Notes: generated by a model not told the origin, from the letters alone. DNA of 64,000 nt from Gymnorhina tibicen (GCA_013399875.1 VXAZ01004036.1:1-64000), one strand, 5' to 3'; counted from the first letter of the stretch, positions 48,587 to 61,915 are shown. Program-made: numbers and translations.

Positions 48587-51500
48587 CTAAATGGAAAAGA
48601 GAGAAGCAGAGCAACACTCACAAAACCATCCTTTCAGAGTAATTTTCACCGGCCAAGGACTGCAATATATCCCCATGGTGATTTCCTCAAGGTTTGTTGG
48701 ATTTGAGTTCCCATCACCTGGGTGCACAGGATGATTCCTGCTTCCAGGGGCTAAGCAAGCCCCACTCCAGGATCGAGCTGGTGACGACCGCAGCTCGGCT
48801 TTTTCTGACAGATATTTACTGGTGACAGGTGAGACCCTGCAGTGCCTGCCTGCCTTTGGGAGAGGGAGTAATTTGGGTGAGTGCTGGGGTGAAGTTTCTG
48901 TCAGTAGGGGTGCAGGTGTGAAGGAAAACCTTGGCTGCCAAAGGCAGGTGATCTCGAGCCACTCCAAGGCCTCCTTGGCTTTGTACTCAAAACCTTTACC
49001 CCAAACACTTTGGCTTTGCATGAGAAGGGGTCACCTGCACGACAGCAGGACGATGACACAGAGGGAGGGCACACACACCTTCAGCTGGCCTTAAGGGGAG
49101 CACAGCAAAAGTAAACCAGCCCTAATTCAATCGCTGTGATCCGTGTGTTTGCACTGCCCATTTAAAATAAAAAATATAGACAGCATGACTAATTTAAAAC
49201 TACACGTCTAAACTTTTTAGATCCTTAGGAAAATATTCCCAGGTGCTTGTTATTTTATATTTTACTGCTTTAAATGAAAACAAACTTAAGTTTTAAAGTG
49301 CCAGATTGCTTCAGCATCCTCACCTAATTGGCTGGGGGGCTCAGTGTTGCAAGGGAGGCAGGTACAGCCTGGCTCCCACCTCTGTAGCTCTGCCTCCCCT
49401 CACACTGCAGCCAGAGTCCTCTGCTGTGCCACAACAGCTTCACCCTTTGCCATCTACACCCCCCAAAATAGATTTGACACCTGCCAAGGGACACAGGCAC
49501 CAATTCTGAGGACTATCAGACCGCTCCTAGCGAGCCTCAGCCCGTTGCTTACAACCACCTGTCTTCATCTGTGCTCTCAAAATACAACACAGACCCACAG
49601 CACTCACACCATAATTACTTCTCTTCCATAATCCACTGAGTGGGAGGAAAAAAAAAAGCTATTCAGGTGCACTGCCCTGCCTTTGTACACTTACCTGGAG
49701 AATGAAAATAACTGCTTTCATCTGGGGCAGACACAGCGCCAAGAAGGACTGGTTTGCTCCCCCAAACCCCTCCAGATCCTACTCAGTGCTTTAAATAGTA
49801 ACACCTCTGTATCTCGATCCCAAAGCCTGAGGGAGCTTCAGCTGCATCGTTCAGATTCCCTGAACACCCTCCCAGAAAACCCAGCCCTGTTCCGCTCAGG
49901 TGCTGGGAAGGGGCTGCATCCCTGAGCCCAGCTCCTGAAAAAGGAGGTTAGTGAGGACAGAAGGCTGAAGGCTGTGTCTCTGTGAGGCAATTAAGGTGCC
50001 TTAATTGGGTGACCTAATTAGTGCAGCATGGGGTTTTCTATTTCTGGAACTTTGCTGCTGGCATGGGCAGCAAGGGGAGACTGAAAATGGCTTTTAGCTG
50101 CTGCCCAGTTGAGTTTCCATGTCAGAATCACAATGAACTCCTCAGCCTGTCTGTGAGCCTTTATCACGCCTGACCAGCCCGTGGCCTTTTACAGGTTACC
50201 CCCAGCACCCAGATCAACGTTTTATACCCCAAAACCCCGTGATGTGACACAAATCCAGCCCTTCTGTGTCTTGCAGCCCAACTTCTGAGGGCTTCTGCAC
50301 CTGCTTGATGGAAAACCCCATTTCAACAGGCAGCTCCAAAGCCACTTTTTTACCCCTTTATGGGGAAGATGTAGCTTCTTCAGGGATGCTTTTTAATACA
50401 CCCCATCCACGCCCATGACCTTCCTGGCCCTGCTGGGCTTGGAGATAACAGCAAGAGACCTTGAGAGGAACTTCATGTCCATTATTTGCCACACCAAATG
50501 CAGCATTTGCACAGTGATTGCAGGAGACCGGACACAAATCTGTCCCTGACCCTGTGCTTCTGGTCCCACAGTCCCCACACCGGAGGGACGGGGAAGGACA
50601 TCTCTCAGGGACAGGCCATCGTGTGCTGGAATCCCCTTCTGGATGGAGGGATTATAAAACAGAGGACAGGGGCAAATGAGAGGGGCACATAAGACTGGTG
50701 CTGACAAACTCAACTAGGAAGAGGAGGGAATGGGGTGAACAGGTTTATTTGCAAGTGATTTGCTACACCAGCAATTGGTTGGGGGTGGGGGGAGTGGTTT
50801 TTGTTGGGCTTTTCTAAGGGAAAATGTGAGCCAGGTGAAAGATCTGCCGTTCCCCAAAGGAGGGAGGGGGCTCAGGAGTGAGTCTCTCTTGTAAGTGGAC
50901 ATCAGTGGATCCTCAGTTACACCAGTGCTCATACTGGGCACTGCCCCACGGCCCAGGATCTGCCTGCACGAGGTTCAGACTCTCCAGAGCTCTGCTGGAG
51001 ACAGAACATGCAGCCCCTCTGCAACAGGGAAGGACAGAGGTGGCCAACAAGGTGACAAGGGGAAAGAAGTGAGAGCTACAGCTTCAGTGAGAAGACACTG
51101 ATGTCCCCAAGCTCGTGCCGTGCCACGTGCTGGCATGAGCCGGTGACCTGTGCATGCTGCAATCCCTCCAGGCACACAACCAGCCTTGGTGGCTGCTCTT
51201 TACCTTTGCTGGGAAAACCATTCTCTGTCCTTTCAGCATCTCCTCTGGATGAATCCCAGGCCAAGGAGCTCTGCTATGAGCAGAGCTTGTTCTAGACTTG
51301 CCTCCTTCCTAGTGCAGGCAGAAAGGCAACTCAACAAGGGCTGGGCAGGAACCCACCTTAAACCCTCCCACTCACCACTCCCGCAAAACAGACACCCAAA
51401 CCCCGTCCCTCTGCTCTGACATGGTGGTAAAAGTGCTGCTGAAATTCGTTGAGGACCACGTGGGAAGGCTGGGCTGGTTGGGTGAGTCTGCCTGAGCTTA

Positions 51501-52471
51501 GAGATGTGTTTTCAGAGTTCACTATCACTCCTCGTGATGGCTTTTGTTTCTGTGGTTTCTATTTTGTTTCTATTTTGACTCTGATCCTGTCCAAGAATTT
51601 CCAAGGCCTATTGAGTCACGAAATGTTCTTGCTGTCACCTCATTTCCAGCTTCATGGCACTGCTGTCAGCAACACAACACTTGGGAGGCTTCACAACCAT
51701 TTTGAAATGTCAATATTTGCTCCAGGGCAGCAAAGCTTTTAAAAAGCCATCACTGCCTGTGGCTGGCACAGCTCTTGATTCCATGGACCAGCCCCTTGTG
51801 ATGCCAGGGAGGAATGATCAGGGTCTGTTACCTCATCAGTTTTCCTGTGTTTGATCATTTTCCTTCCAGGGATTTGCAGCACATGGAGGTAAGAAAGCTC
51901 TCATCCAGTGGCACTGGCATGGCACACAGCCTCTCACCAGAGAGCAGCACCAGACCCTCTTGATTTGGATCCAGAAATGAGCTTAGCACTTAGAGAAGAG
52001 GGGTGGAACTAAGTTCCTTACCCTGGGGTCCCTGGAAACATTCCAGGTCAGGTTGGACAGGGTCCTGAGCAACCTGATCCTGATCTGGTGGAAGTTATCC
52101 CTGCTCAGTGCAGAGGGGTTGGATGAGATGGACTTCCAGAGGTCCCTTCCAACCAAAACTATTCTATGGTAAGTTAGGGGAAATAAAAAAAGTAACTTGG
52201 GTTGTCTGACAAGGTCATTTTCTGGTGTAGAGAAATCAATCAAACACCTCTGTCCCTCCTTCTGCCCTTAGTTACCACCCATGAGGGATGTACTGTGGAT
52301 TCACACCACTATGCACCAGCAGCATCTGGTTCATTTGCCTCCCAGAGAAAATTTTAAGCCCTTTCTCAACTGTCTGTGTAGAGAGAAAGAACTGCACTGA
52401 CAAGAATTTATTTATTCCTGCAAGTAAAAGTGGTTTTGCTTTGAAAGGAACTGAAACACTGAGCCTCCTAC
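48587..52471 (-). other. ARMH4: ARMH4 intron, about 3.9 kb
   Basis: This is the GT-AG intron between the 32-nt exon and the transmembrane exon. It contains one sense-oriented CR1 fragment at 52030-52170. Otherwise I see only unique sequence with short overlapping open frames and no recognisable gene. Confidence 0.85.
52030..52170 (+). mobile_element. CR1 LINE 3' end fragment, diverged
   Basis: A sense-orientation CR1 3' end shows ATTCCAGGTCAGGTTGGACA, GGTGGAAGTTATCCCTGCTC and a terminal CCTTCCAACCAAAACTATTC. It is more diverged than most copies here, with an extra GATCCT insertion. It lies about 300 bases from the ARMH4 32-nt exon. Confidence 0.85.
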
Positions 52472-52503
52472 CTTATCTTTCAGCTTCTCCATCCAGCTTC
52501 TCA
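52472..52503 (-). CDS. ARMH4: ARMH4 32-nt exon (juxtamembrane)
   Basis: A 32-base exon is flanked by TTTTTCAG and GTAGGA. With one base from the preceding exon it encodes (V)RSWMEKLKDK, which matches the human ARMH4 segment immediately before AGYMSG as I remember it. It therefore supplies the juxtamembrane part of the ectodomain. It ends in phase 0, matching the next exon. Since 32 is not a multiple of three, skipping it would shift the frame just before the membrane helix. The upstream exon, expected to end with a WEQQNQGL-like segment, was not found in the rest of the window. Confidence 0.9.
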
Positions 52504-55500
52504 CTGAAAAATAAGGAAAAATAAAAGCTGTAATCATGTTACTTCTAGTAATTGGTAACAAATGGTAGTGATAACATTAAAATGGACAGCAATTAACCTG
52601 ACAAGCTGATAAGGCTGTACATCAGATTTCCTCTTTTCTCATTCATCTGCAAAGGCAGCAAATCAACCCAAGAAACTCTTGGAGTGAGTTGCCAGGCAAG
52701 TACCTCACCTTTGCCTGAGCAATTCACATCTTCGGAGTGATTTAAAAAGGAAGATAAAAACCAGTATTTCAGGTTGTGGGGTTTTGACCATCACTTCTTG
52801 TACACACACTGGGGTGTCTGACCAGGAGAAAACCTTACAGTGCAGTTGTCCCCTTCCAATGGCCTCCTCCCCATGGATATTCTTCCGTGTATTTGGTCTA
52901 GCCTGGAATGATGGCTAAAAATGCATAATTCCCTGTCTTTTATTCCCCTGCTTTTCTGGAATAGCCACAGCCTGCTCTGGGAAGTCACTAGAGGACTGGG
53001 ATAGCACTGGAGCTGCTGAATCACTGAACCAAGTAAATTTATGCCGCCAGCACTGCGACTTTCTTCTCCTAACAGTTAAACAGGTCCCGTGAAATACAAC
53101 AGCTGAGAATTAAAATTCAGCAATGGCAGGTGCTTTGAGGTGAAATATTCACTGACCTCAAAGAACTGCAGAGGCTCAGCAGTGGGTGCAGGAGCCACTC
53201 ACACCGCAGGGCACTGGATGATGTGTCTGCACTGCACCAAGAGCAAAATGCCCACAGGGATCCACTAGGATTTTAACAAATTCCTGCTCACAGGTAAGAA
53301 GCAATAAACGGTTATATGTTGTTTTTTTCAGGGCTCAGCAACTGTGTTTCGTCAAGGATTCCCATCTTTCTCCAGGACAATGCTACAGGCACAAGGGGAC
53401 TCTTGGATGCAGCAATGTCCTTCTGAGGGATATTTCTTCCAGGCCGTGTTAAATCCCAAAGGTAACACACAGTTTATGGATTTAGACCCTATTTCCAAGC
53501 CTGCTTTGTTATAAAACATCCCTTCAAAGCTTGAATTAGCAGCATCAGAGTCTGCACGTGCACGTAGAGCACTCAGGGCACCCTTCTGAAAGGAGCCTTT
53601 CTGTGAGCGGGGAGGGGGCACAGGAGGGCCAGCAGTAAATGGCTGTTTGATGTCTCAGGTATAACACAAGTTCAAAGCTATTTCAATACTCCCTTTGAAG
53701 CGTTAGCGACCTAACACCTTCCAAACAGAAGGATCCCAAATTAGCTAAGGGTGAGCACGTGTGGAAGAGGCACAGGTGCACTTATCTCTGACAGGGAGCT
53801 GAGGAAAAGGATGAATTATCCAGGAGAGAGACACACGCACAGCACTAGAAGAGGACAAGAGGTCTTGTTTTATCAACTCTTCCCACAGTTAGTCCTGGCC
53901 TGCATAAGCTAAGCTACAAAAAACTCAGTTTGTGAAGGTGCCACCACCATCCTCCTCTGCCAGCCCAAGCCTGCATGCCCTGGATGTCACTCCCAGTGGA
54001 ATCCCAGAGAAGAAGGAAACCCATGGTTCCCCTGGGCTGGGCTTCCAGGTGTGGCACTGCCAGGAGGAGTGGTGACAGTGGCTCACCCACTGCAGACCCA
54101 CGGGGCTTGGGGACAGCGTGCCCCGTGCACACCCAGGCAGCCACACGTGCACCTGCAGTGTGTGCACGGTGTGCTCAGCCAGCCCAGGCTCCAGCTGAGC
54201 ACAAAGCCTCTTTTTACATCTTTCACAACAATTATATGGGATCAGTGATCTCATCAACAGCCGACCCACTTTCCTGCAGCTGAACAACGGCAGCAATTAA
54301 CTCCGGAGTATTTCTGCCAAGGCAGAGGCACGGGCTGAGCTAAGAATATTCTATTACCTATTTTTAATGAACACAGATTCTGGCTTTGTTCCCCTCTGCT
54401 CCACAAAACAACAGCAGCCTGCCTGCTGGGGCCCACCAACTCGATAGTACAAATCTTTATTTGCTATTACACTTTTGTTTCTTATTAAACCCAGCCTTGT
54501 TTTCAGCCAAGCAGAGCACATCAGGTGCCTCTGGGAATCAACCCAGGCCACAGGAAAAACAACCCAAGGTGATTTCTCCCTGACTAGGTGCTTCGCCAGG
54601 GGATGCTCTAATGCAGCCACAGCCTCTGGCCTCTGCTAGACGAAAACAGTGGCCCCAAATTAAAGAGATTCAGGCAGCAGGAGGTCAGAAACCCTTCAAT
54701 GTCCTGGCAGGACTGCACCGGGAAGGAGCGGAGAGTGCGGAGCTGTCACAGCCAAGGTCCCACACTCTGCAGCCTGTCAGGCTGGGGTCAGGACAAGTCA
54801 AGGAGCACTGGATTACCATGAATTACAAACACTTCTCGTGTCACCAATGCACAACGCTGTTCTAACACCTCTGAGGAAATGACAAGGCACTGCATCACCA
54901 AAACCGAGCTGCTCCGATGATTTACCCACCTGTGCACACCACGGGGTGTGGGTAGGAGACAGAGCATTATTTCAAGTTAGAGTTGATATCTATGCTAAGC
55001 AGCTACCGTCAATTAATTCTGAGCTTCAGACTCTAATTATGCAACAGTATCCATAATTAATATTCTGGCCTTGGTCTTGGGAGAGGAGCATTGTGGCTGG
55101 CACCTTCCCATGAAAACACAGCGCTCTCCAAGAACACCAGGTGACTTGCCAATGAGGCCAAGCAAATAATTAGTAAGAAATACTCTAGTCCATGTATTTT
55201 TCATCATCCCTTTTTTTCCCTTCTTCTTTGATCACTGAACGTCCTGAAGAAATTACAAGAGTCTCTGGGTGTGTATTACTAACAAGTGTCTGCAGTGCTG
55301 GCTCATCTTCCACAGCACTTGAAGGATGGTGACTGGTCCAAACTCTGCCTCAGCTTAATTTTGATCCCTTGGTTTCGTGGGGAGCTAAGTAAGATGAGTG
55401 CAGAGCACTTCTGCAAATAACATACATAATCTGATGTTTCCTCAGTGATTTGTATAATGTCTGCATCTCTGCAAATTAATTTTAAATAACATATTGCTTA

Positions 55501-55877
55501 AGATTAAGCCAGTCAGGAGCAGAGAGGAGGAGCGCGGTCGTCTGGCACTGCCCTCAGAGCAGGATGAATTCAGCCAGTTACAGATGCAATGTGCTATTTT
55601 CAGTCACTTTCACCCAGCTTTCCCCTGCAAAATGTGCAGCTGTTCAGAAGCTCTGGTGCCAGCTAAAGAAGCGAGGCTCATTTGCCAAGGCAAGCAGCAG
55701 CCTGTGGTGTCTGCCTGGCCCTTCCTTGGAGGAACCTGGCCAATAGGGACAGACACAATTCCCTGTGAGCAAAACCCTTCTGAAAGTTCAGGTTTTGGCA
55801 GATGCAGGCGGGAGGCTCAGGAGGGAACAGCAGGGGACATCTGAGGGTATATGGCACTGGATGCCCAAAATCAGAAG

Positions 55878-56045
55878 GTGCTCTGAGGTCTCTCCAGAGC
55901 CTTCTCTTCTCCAGGATGAGCACTCCCATCTCTCCCAGCCTGTCTCCAGCCCGAGCACTCCCATCTCTCCCAGCCTGTCTCCAGCTCTCGGAGCATCTTT
56001 GTGGTCTCCTCTGGACTCACTCAGGTCCAAGTCCTTTTTATGTTG
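55878..56045 (-). mobile_element. CR1 LINE internal fragment with 35-bp duplication
   Basis: An inverted CR1 region lies upstream of the usual 3' fragments: GGTGCTCTGAGGTCTCTCCA, CTTCTCTTCTCCAGGATGAG and GAGCATCTTTGTGGTCTCCT. A 35-base unit beginning GAGCACTCCCATCTCTCCCA is duplicated in tandem at 55918 and 55953. The CR1 3' tail is missing. Confidence 0.75.
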
Positions 56046-57167
56046 AGGCCTTCACTCCTGATCTCCCTCCCTGCTGCTCTTCCAAGGACTGTCCATCTTC
56101 AGATAAGTTCTTTTCCATTATCCAGGTGTCCTGTGCCCACTTCTGTCCTGGCAGCTGCAGGGCACTGGGTGCAGGAGCCTGGCTCTGCCTTTCAGCCTCA
56201 CCACAATGCACCATCAAATCTCTCACCAAATTCTTTTCCCTGCTTCCCTCTCCACCCTCCTCTGAAATCAGGAGCACAAGTCCTTGGGGCCTCTTGCTTT
56301 GCCAACTTTTAGTAATCCTAATTGCCTAATTATCCACTCCAATGCAATGATAAAGCTGTTTAATAATTCTGTTCGCTTCTCATTCATTCTCTCCCTTCCC
56401 AGATAAGAAAATGCAAAGACTTCTGGTGGAGATTTCAATCAATAATTCATGCCCTACTGCCATCAGTTCTGTCTGCCCCCTTCCCTCTTGGATGCCCTGC
56501 TGCTTTGTCTTGTCACTTTGGTTTCATCTAATCAGCTTGTTTTAATCATATCCTCTTTTTCAATCATCAGTTAAAGCAATTCTGGTTTTCCATGGCACGT
56601 TATCGCTCATCCCTGCAGATGCCGCCTGGTTTTCAAATCCAGCACTTAGAGCTTCGTTCCAGAGCTCCATCTTGCTGCTGCTGAAAGTTCCTCCATCACC
56701 TTTTCCTTTAATAACTCCCCACCACGACCACCAGAGCAGTGGTGAAAATGTGGCACCCAGGCTCCTACACACTCTCCAGAGGGCAGGGAAAAAGGAGGCT
56801 TTTATGGGTAAGAATTACCCTGGGGATCAGGCAACCTGCCCCAACCATTACACCTGCAACTCCTTAAATGAAACAGGCTGAGACAGCAGCACCAAACCTC
56901 ACTCTGGGAAATCAGAAAATAAGTCATGCTCAGAACATGAAAAGATTTTGATTTAACAGCTGCTGTTACCTGCTTTTGCATCTGAGGTCAGATCCCTATC
57001 TCAGAGCCAGAGAAACTGTTTAGCACAGATCTGCCATCGCCTTCTTCCCTATGAAAAATCCATTCCCCTCTTCCCTACTCCCCTGCTCTTCCCATTCCCC
57101 AGCATGACCTGGCTGGGCTTTGCTGCTGCTTCTCACTGGGGCCAACAACTCATTCCTGTTCCTCATT

Positions 57168-57398
57168 CACAGAATCACAGGATGGTTTGGGTTGGAAGAG
57201 ACCTCAAAGCCCATCTCGTTCCAACTCCCTGCCATGGACAGGGACCCCTCCCACTATCCCAGGTTGCTCCAAGCCCCATCCAACACTTCCAGGGATGGGG
57301 CAGCCACAGCTTCTCTGGGTAACCTGTGCCAGGGCCTCACCACCCTCACAGTCAAGGATTTTTTCCTAATATCTAATCCAAACCTGCACTCTTTCAGC
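57168..57398 (-). mobile_element. CR1 LINE 3' fragment
   Basis: An inverted CR1 with a complete 3' tail (CACAGAATCACAGGATGG) is followed by GGGTTGGAAGAGACCTCAAA, CACTATCCCAGGTTGCTCCA and GTGCCAGGGCCTCACCACCC. A small internal deletion relative to the other copies removes the CTGGCCTGGAACACTG part. Confidence 0.92.
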
Positions 57399-58670
57399 AA
57401 AGGAGAGCTGGTTAAAATGTAAAAAATAAGGAAAAGATTGATTACTTGCAATCAGTCTGTACATACCAAGCCACCTGCCCCGTTCCATTACACATTTCAT
57501 CCCTTTCTCTTGCAGGTTAAACTTTTTTCCCAAATGAGACTTGTGAGAACAATTTTGCAGAAATGCTTCGTGCTTCATCTGCTCAGCTCTGACAACTTAA
57601 TGGCACAAGGGTGCATCAGCTGCTTTCCCTTAAAAAAGCACAATTTTCAATTTACTTACTAGCACAAATAAATAATAAAGAAAATAGCATCTGGCTGGAA
57701 GGCAGCATATTTCTAATTCCAGAACAACTACACCTACCTGGTGGGAATGCTGATGTGTGAGCTGCCCGGCTCAAAAAGACTTGAACAGCTGGATAATCAA
57801 ACAAACATCAAACTGACAATTACCATTTATGTTTTCAGATAAAAATTTTGCTTGGGTGAACTTTGAATTAACCCAGTGAACTTTAATAGTTACCATGGCA
57901 CTGCCTGCTCTCTGAACTGTACCATCTACACCCTTTTCCCTGTCTGTCCAGCTGCAACCCCAGACAGCACACCTTCACCTTCCACGACCTGCCCAAATCT
58001 CTTGGAAGAGAAATGGAAATGGGAAGACAACTAAACCGGAAAGCAGGAACTAAAATGGGTTTCCCAACTCCTTCCCTGAACTTATCAACCCCTTTGACAC
58101 TCCCTTCCCCATGGCATTAGGTCTGGCTCCTCCTTTCCCTTTTCCCTTGCACTTTGGAAGCTGTTTTCCACTTTGATCTGCCCACAGTGAGTAGCCCCTT
58201 GCTGAGGCTGGCAAAGGCACTGCCCTTGTGCCTTGGCATTTCTCCATGAACTCAGTTCTTCTGTGGGGCCTTCAAAACACATATTGACATCTACACACTA
58301 TTTGTTTCTCCCTCAGTGGCCCCAGACAGGCGCAAGATGTTAAAACCAAGCCAAGGTACCAACTCTCCCATTATCCTAAAAGGCATCAGCAGGACGTTGC
58401 TGTGAACTGGCTGTCACAATTTGTTGTATGATTAAATATTTACTGGATCACACTCTGTTCAAAAGCTGTTTCTGCTCTGGGAGAGGAAATGCAAACTTTG
58501 TTTATGGAAATGGCAATGCCTCTGCTGGAGCACACGTGGGATCAGCTTCTCCCTCACTGTGCCCTGGCACAGCTCCTGGAGCAACACAGGGACTCAGCAG
58601 CAGTGAGAATCCACCCTGACTCAGCTCATGGGTCTTCCTGTGTGCTGGAAATGTTCATATTCACCAGCTT

Positions 58671-59027
58671 TCACAGAACCACAGACTGGTTTGGGTTAAA
58701 GGGACCTTAAAACCCATCTGCTTCCAACCCCCTGCCATGGGCAGGGACACCTTCCACTATCCCAGGGTGCTCCAAGCCCCATCCAACCTGGCCTTGGACA
58801 CTGCCAGGGATGGGGCAGCCACAGCTTCTCTGGGCAACCTGTGCCAGGGCCTCACCACCCTCACAGCCAGGAATTCCTTCCCAATATCCCATCTAACCCT
58901 GCTCTCTGGCAGTGAGAAGCCATTCCCTCTTCTGTCACTTCATGCCCATGTCCAAAATCCCTCTCCACCTCTCTTAGAGCCCCTTAAGTCTCTGGAAGGA
59001 GCTCTGAGGTCTCCCTGGAGGCTTCTC
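58671..59027 (-). mobile_element. CR1 LINE 3' fragment
   Basis: An inverted CR1 of about 355 bases starts TCACAGAACCACAGACTGG and includes CCTGCCATGGGCAGGGACAC, GGGATGGGGCAGCCACAGCT and the more internal GAAGGAGCTCTGAGGTCTCC. Confidence 0.92.
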
Positions 59028-59585
59028 ACCGAAGCTGTATCCTGCTGAAGATGAAATATCTTTCTTTACTTATGAGCCTTGATTTTGCACCTTTAATAAC
59101 CTTTTTAAGGTGGCATTTGTGTCCTGTTTGTTTACATATCCACTCTCCAAATAGAACTACACAGAAGCAGCAGCTGAAGCACCATGTTCTATAAAAGAAT
59201 GTTTTCCAGGCTTTTCCAGTGCTTTTTCCAGAGCACTGAAATACCTCTTCCAGAGTTTTTCTAATCCCTGCACTCTCAATTCTAAAATTTTGCCATACAA
59301 TTATTTTTTTCCTCAGAGGTCTCCAGTAAAACATTTATTAATGGTTTATTCTTCCCGTGATTGATCCACTGGAGCAGGTGAACTTCTTCAGCCAAAATTT
59401 TCTTAAAAACTCTGGGGCAAGCACTGTGGAAAAATCTTGGTCCAAACAGTTAAAACTGGGTAAAGTTATCAAGAACTAGAATATAACAGAATATAAATCC
59501 AGCAAAATTCAATGATTGGCATGGCTTGTGCAGATTTACAGGGCAATGCCTTGAGGGGAAACATTATCCTTCGCCAGCAAGTGCC

Positions 59586-59721
59586 GTCAAGGCCAGGCTG
59601 GATGGAGCTTGGAGCAACCTGGGCTAGTGGAAGGTGTCCCTGCCCACCACCCTGCAGAGGGGTGTGAAGAGAGAGGGTCTTCGAGGTCACTTCCAATCCC
59701 AACCATTCTGTGATTCTATGA
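59586..59721 (+). mobile_element. CR1 LINE 3' end fragment
   Basis: A sense-orientation CR1 3' end has GGCCAGGCTGGATGGAGCTT, GGCTAGTGGAAGGTGTCCCT and the canonical terminal ATTCTGTGATTCTATGA repeat. It ends 22 bases before the solo LTR. Confidence 0.93.
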
Positions 59722-59743
59722 CCTCAACCTTACTGGCTGATTC

Positions 59744-60189
59744 TGATGCCTTAGGTTTTAGCTTTTATATTTTGCAAATTCTGTATTCTGTGTATTCCTA
59801 GTGTGTAACTTTGAACTGTCTTGCAGCCTGTTAGCTGCTGTTCTCTCATGCTAAGATAGACATAACAAAGCCTCTCCGGGCTTGCTCTTCAAGGACACTC
59901 AGACTGTCCTAGGCCAAAATGTGTAAACCAGCATCTTGAGAAGGGGGGCAAGTTGGGGGCTCAGTTACCTTATTAGCTAAAGTTTAATTGGTGAATTTAT
60001 GCTGATATGCAAATGGACCAAACCCATAACAGTGGGAAGAACTCGTGACTCGTTGTCCATCTTGGGGTCCATTCTGGAAATAGCCTCTGGCTCCCCAGGG
60101 TGTACCTTTGAAGGCCTTTTAAATAAATATCACCTTTATTCCCTTACCCTGTCTAGTCTCTGTTTCCAGGTTGGCCTTTTTAGGCATCA
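59744..60189 (+). mobile_element. Solo LTR of an endogenous retrovirus-like element
   Basis: A 446-base segment begins TGATGCCTTA and ends TAGGCATCA, so the outer nine bases or so are inverted repeats in the TG...CA form of retroviral LTRs. It is bounded on both sides by ATTC (59740-59743 and 60190-60193), a 4-base target-site duplication. Inside are an octamer ATGCAAAT at 60007-60014 and a poly(A) signal AATAAA at 60122-60127, placed as expected for U3 and R. No internal retroviral genes flank it, so it is a solo LTR left by recombination. A 4-base duplication fits gamma-type (ERV1-like) elements, which is an inference. Sense orientation is set by the poly(A) signal. Confidence 0.82.
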
Positions 60190-61915
60190 ATTCTCGGAGA
60201 AGCTTTAAGGTGCGCTCGATCCTCAGTTTGCCATTTCCTGATTTACAGCAGCCAAGGATGCGGCCCTAGAAGAGAAGCTCTTCCCCCTGTCAGCAGGCTC
60301 CGTGTTGTGCCTTCAATCTGCCCACGTCTCCTCGGGGATTGGAGGACACCAGCCCATCAAACACGGGCACGGAGCCGCTCGGAATCCGTCGGGAAGCCGC
60401 GCCATCCGATCCCAGACACCAGAGCCGAGCTGCACAAACAGTGTGGGGATCGCCATCCTTACACCAAGCCAACATTTTAGCTCTTTCTGGCACCAAGGCC
60501 CCTCTAAAATCACTGCTGGTTTTGAGGGATGCCTGCAGGGTTTGACCCCCGTATATTTACAGAACAAAAGCACAAGGTGGAATTCGGTCCCGTGCTACCT
60601 TTTAATGCCCATGTGTCACCAAGGCCGTTTTCTGCTCCATAACCCAGCACCCTCTCCCCTAGTCTGGCAAAGACAGATAGGGGTTTGCAAATTAAACCTA
60701 AATGTCAGGTGGCAGTGGTGGGAGGAGTGGAAAAGGTGGAGAAGCTGCAGATGGAGAGCACCTCACGCATCCCTCTGCTCCAAGAGCATCTCATTTCAGC
60801 TGGAGGACAGCAGACCCACAGTGGTGGCTGTTATTTGATTAAATATTCCAAATCTCCAGCAGAAGCCACGTGAAGTATACTCCCCTACACTGAGAGGAGA
60901 GGGAGTTTCTCATTCAGCCCTCTCTAAATGCAAACCACAGAGATCTTCCTGCCCTCCTGACAGAGCCCATGGCCTTATCTACTTCAAAGGATCAGCAGCT
61001 ATACTGCAAAATTTCTTTTTATGCTTCGGTTCATGTCTGATATTAATCAGGCTTGGAAAAGATTCTTGGTTTGCTTTTTTCCTCCCATAAAGAATAAAAG
61101 TAATTTTCAGAATCCTATTGCCTGGGGACACTGTATGAAGGATTTGCCTGCAGCAAGGGCTGAAATAGGGGATTTTCCATTTTTGTGTTTAAGAAAAAGG
61201 ATATCTTATTTCAAATTTTGGCCTTTATTTCATCTGTCAAGATGCAGCACTCCCCATGAAATGACATAAAGATCAATAAAGGATTAAATGGTTGGAAACA
61301 AAAATGATGGAGTTGACCTTTGAAGGAAAAAACAGGTATTAGACTGTGTTTTCAGCAAACAATTATTCCAGTAATTAAACCACAAAGCCCTGAGCATCGA
61401 TTAGATGCTAAAAATAAGATCTGATTATCACAGAGACTCATTTTCCTGCAAATACTTGGGAAGAGCAGCATTGTCCAGTGTTAGTCACAAAAAGAAAATG
61501 AACTTGCTGATGTTTGCTGACAGGACAGGTCTGATCCCACATTCCCACTGCATCCACAGCTGAGCATCAGTTCCCACTGTGATTCAATTCCCTTGTGATC
61601 AAACACCAAATGGGGACTTAAAAGTTCCTGACACCTGTTCCCAACTTCTTGTGTAACTATGGGCAAGTAAATTGATCTCTTGTTCCATTTTCCAATCTTC
61701 ACTATGGGAATATTAAAGATGTAATAGATCACATCTGGTCGGTGACTTGTGTTTCTCTTCCTTGTGTCACAATCTCTTCCTTCATATTTTAATAGCCCCT
61801 ATGGTAACACCTCCATCTGTGTGGGATGTTCTGGGAGCTAAGACAGTACAAATATTAAATCACAGTAAAATGGGATCTTTTGGAAACAAATGTTCTTTAG
61901 GATGGCATTATTTCA

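Noticed and set aside
57716..57790. Minus-strand 51-base segment between TTATCCAG and GTAGGTG, tested as an ARMH4 exon
   Set aside because: The translation does not resemble ARMH4 and the donor/acceptor pair alone is weak evidence.
60302..60838. Open frame of 178 codons to the right of the solo LTR
   Set aside because: It is not retroviral-looking, lies outside the LTR and its duplication, and no domain is visible.
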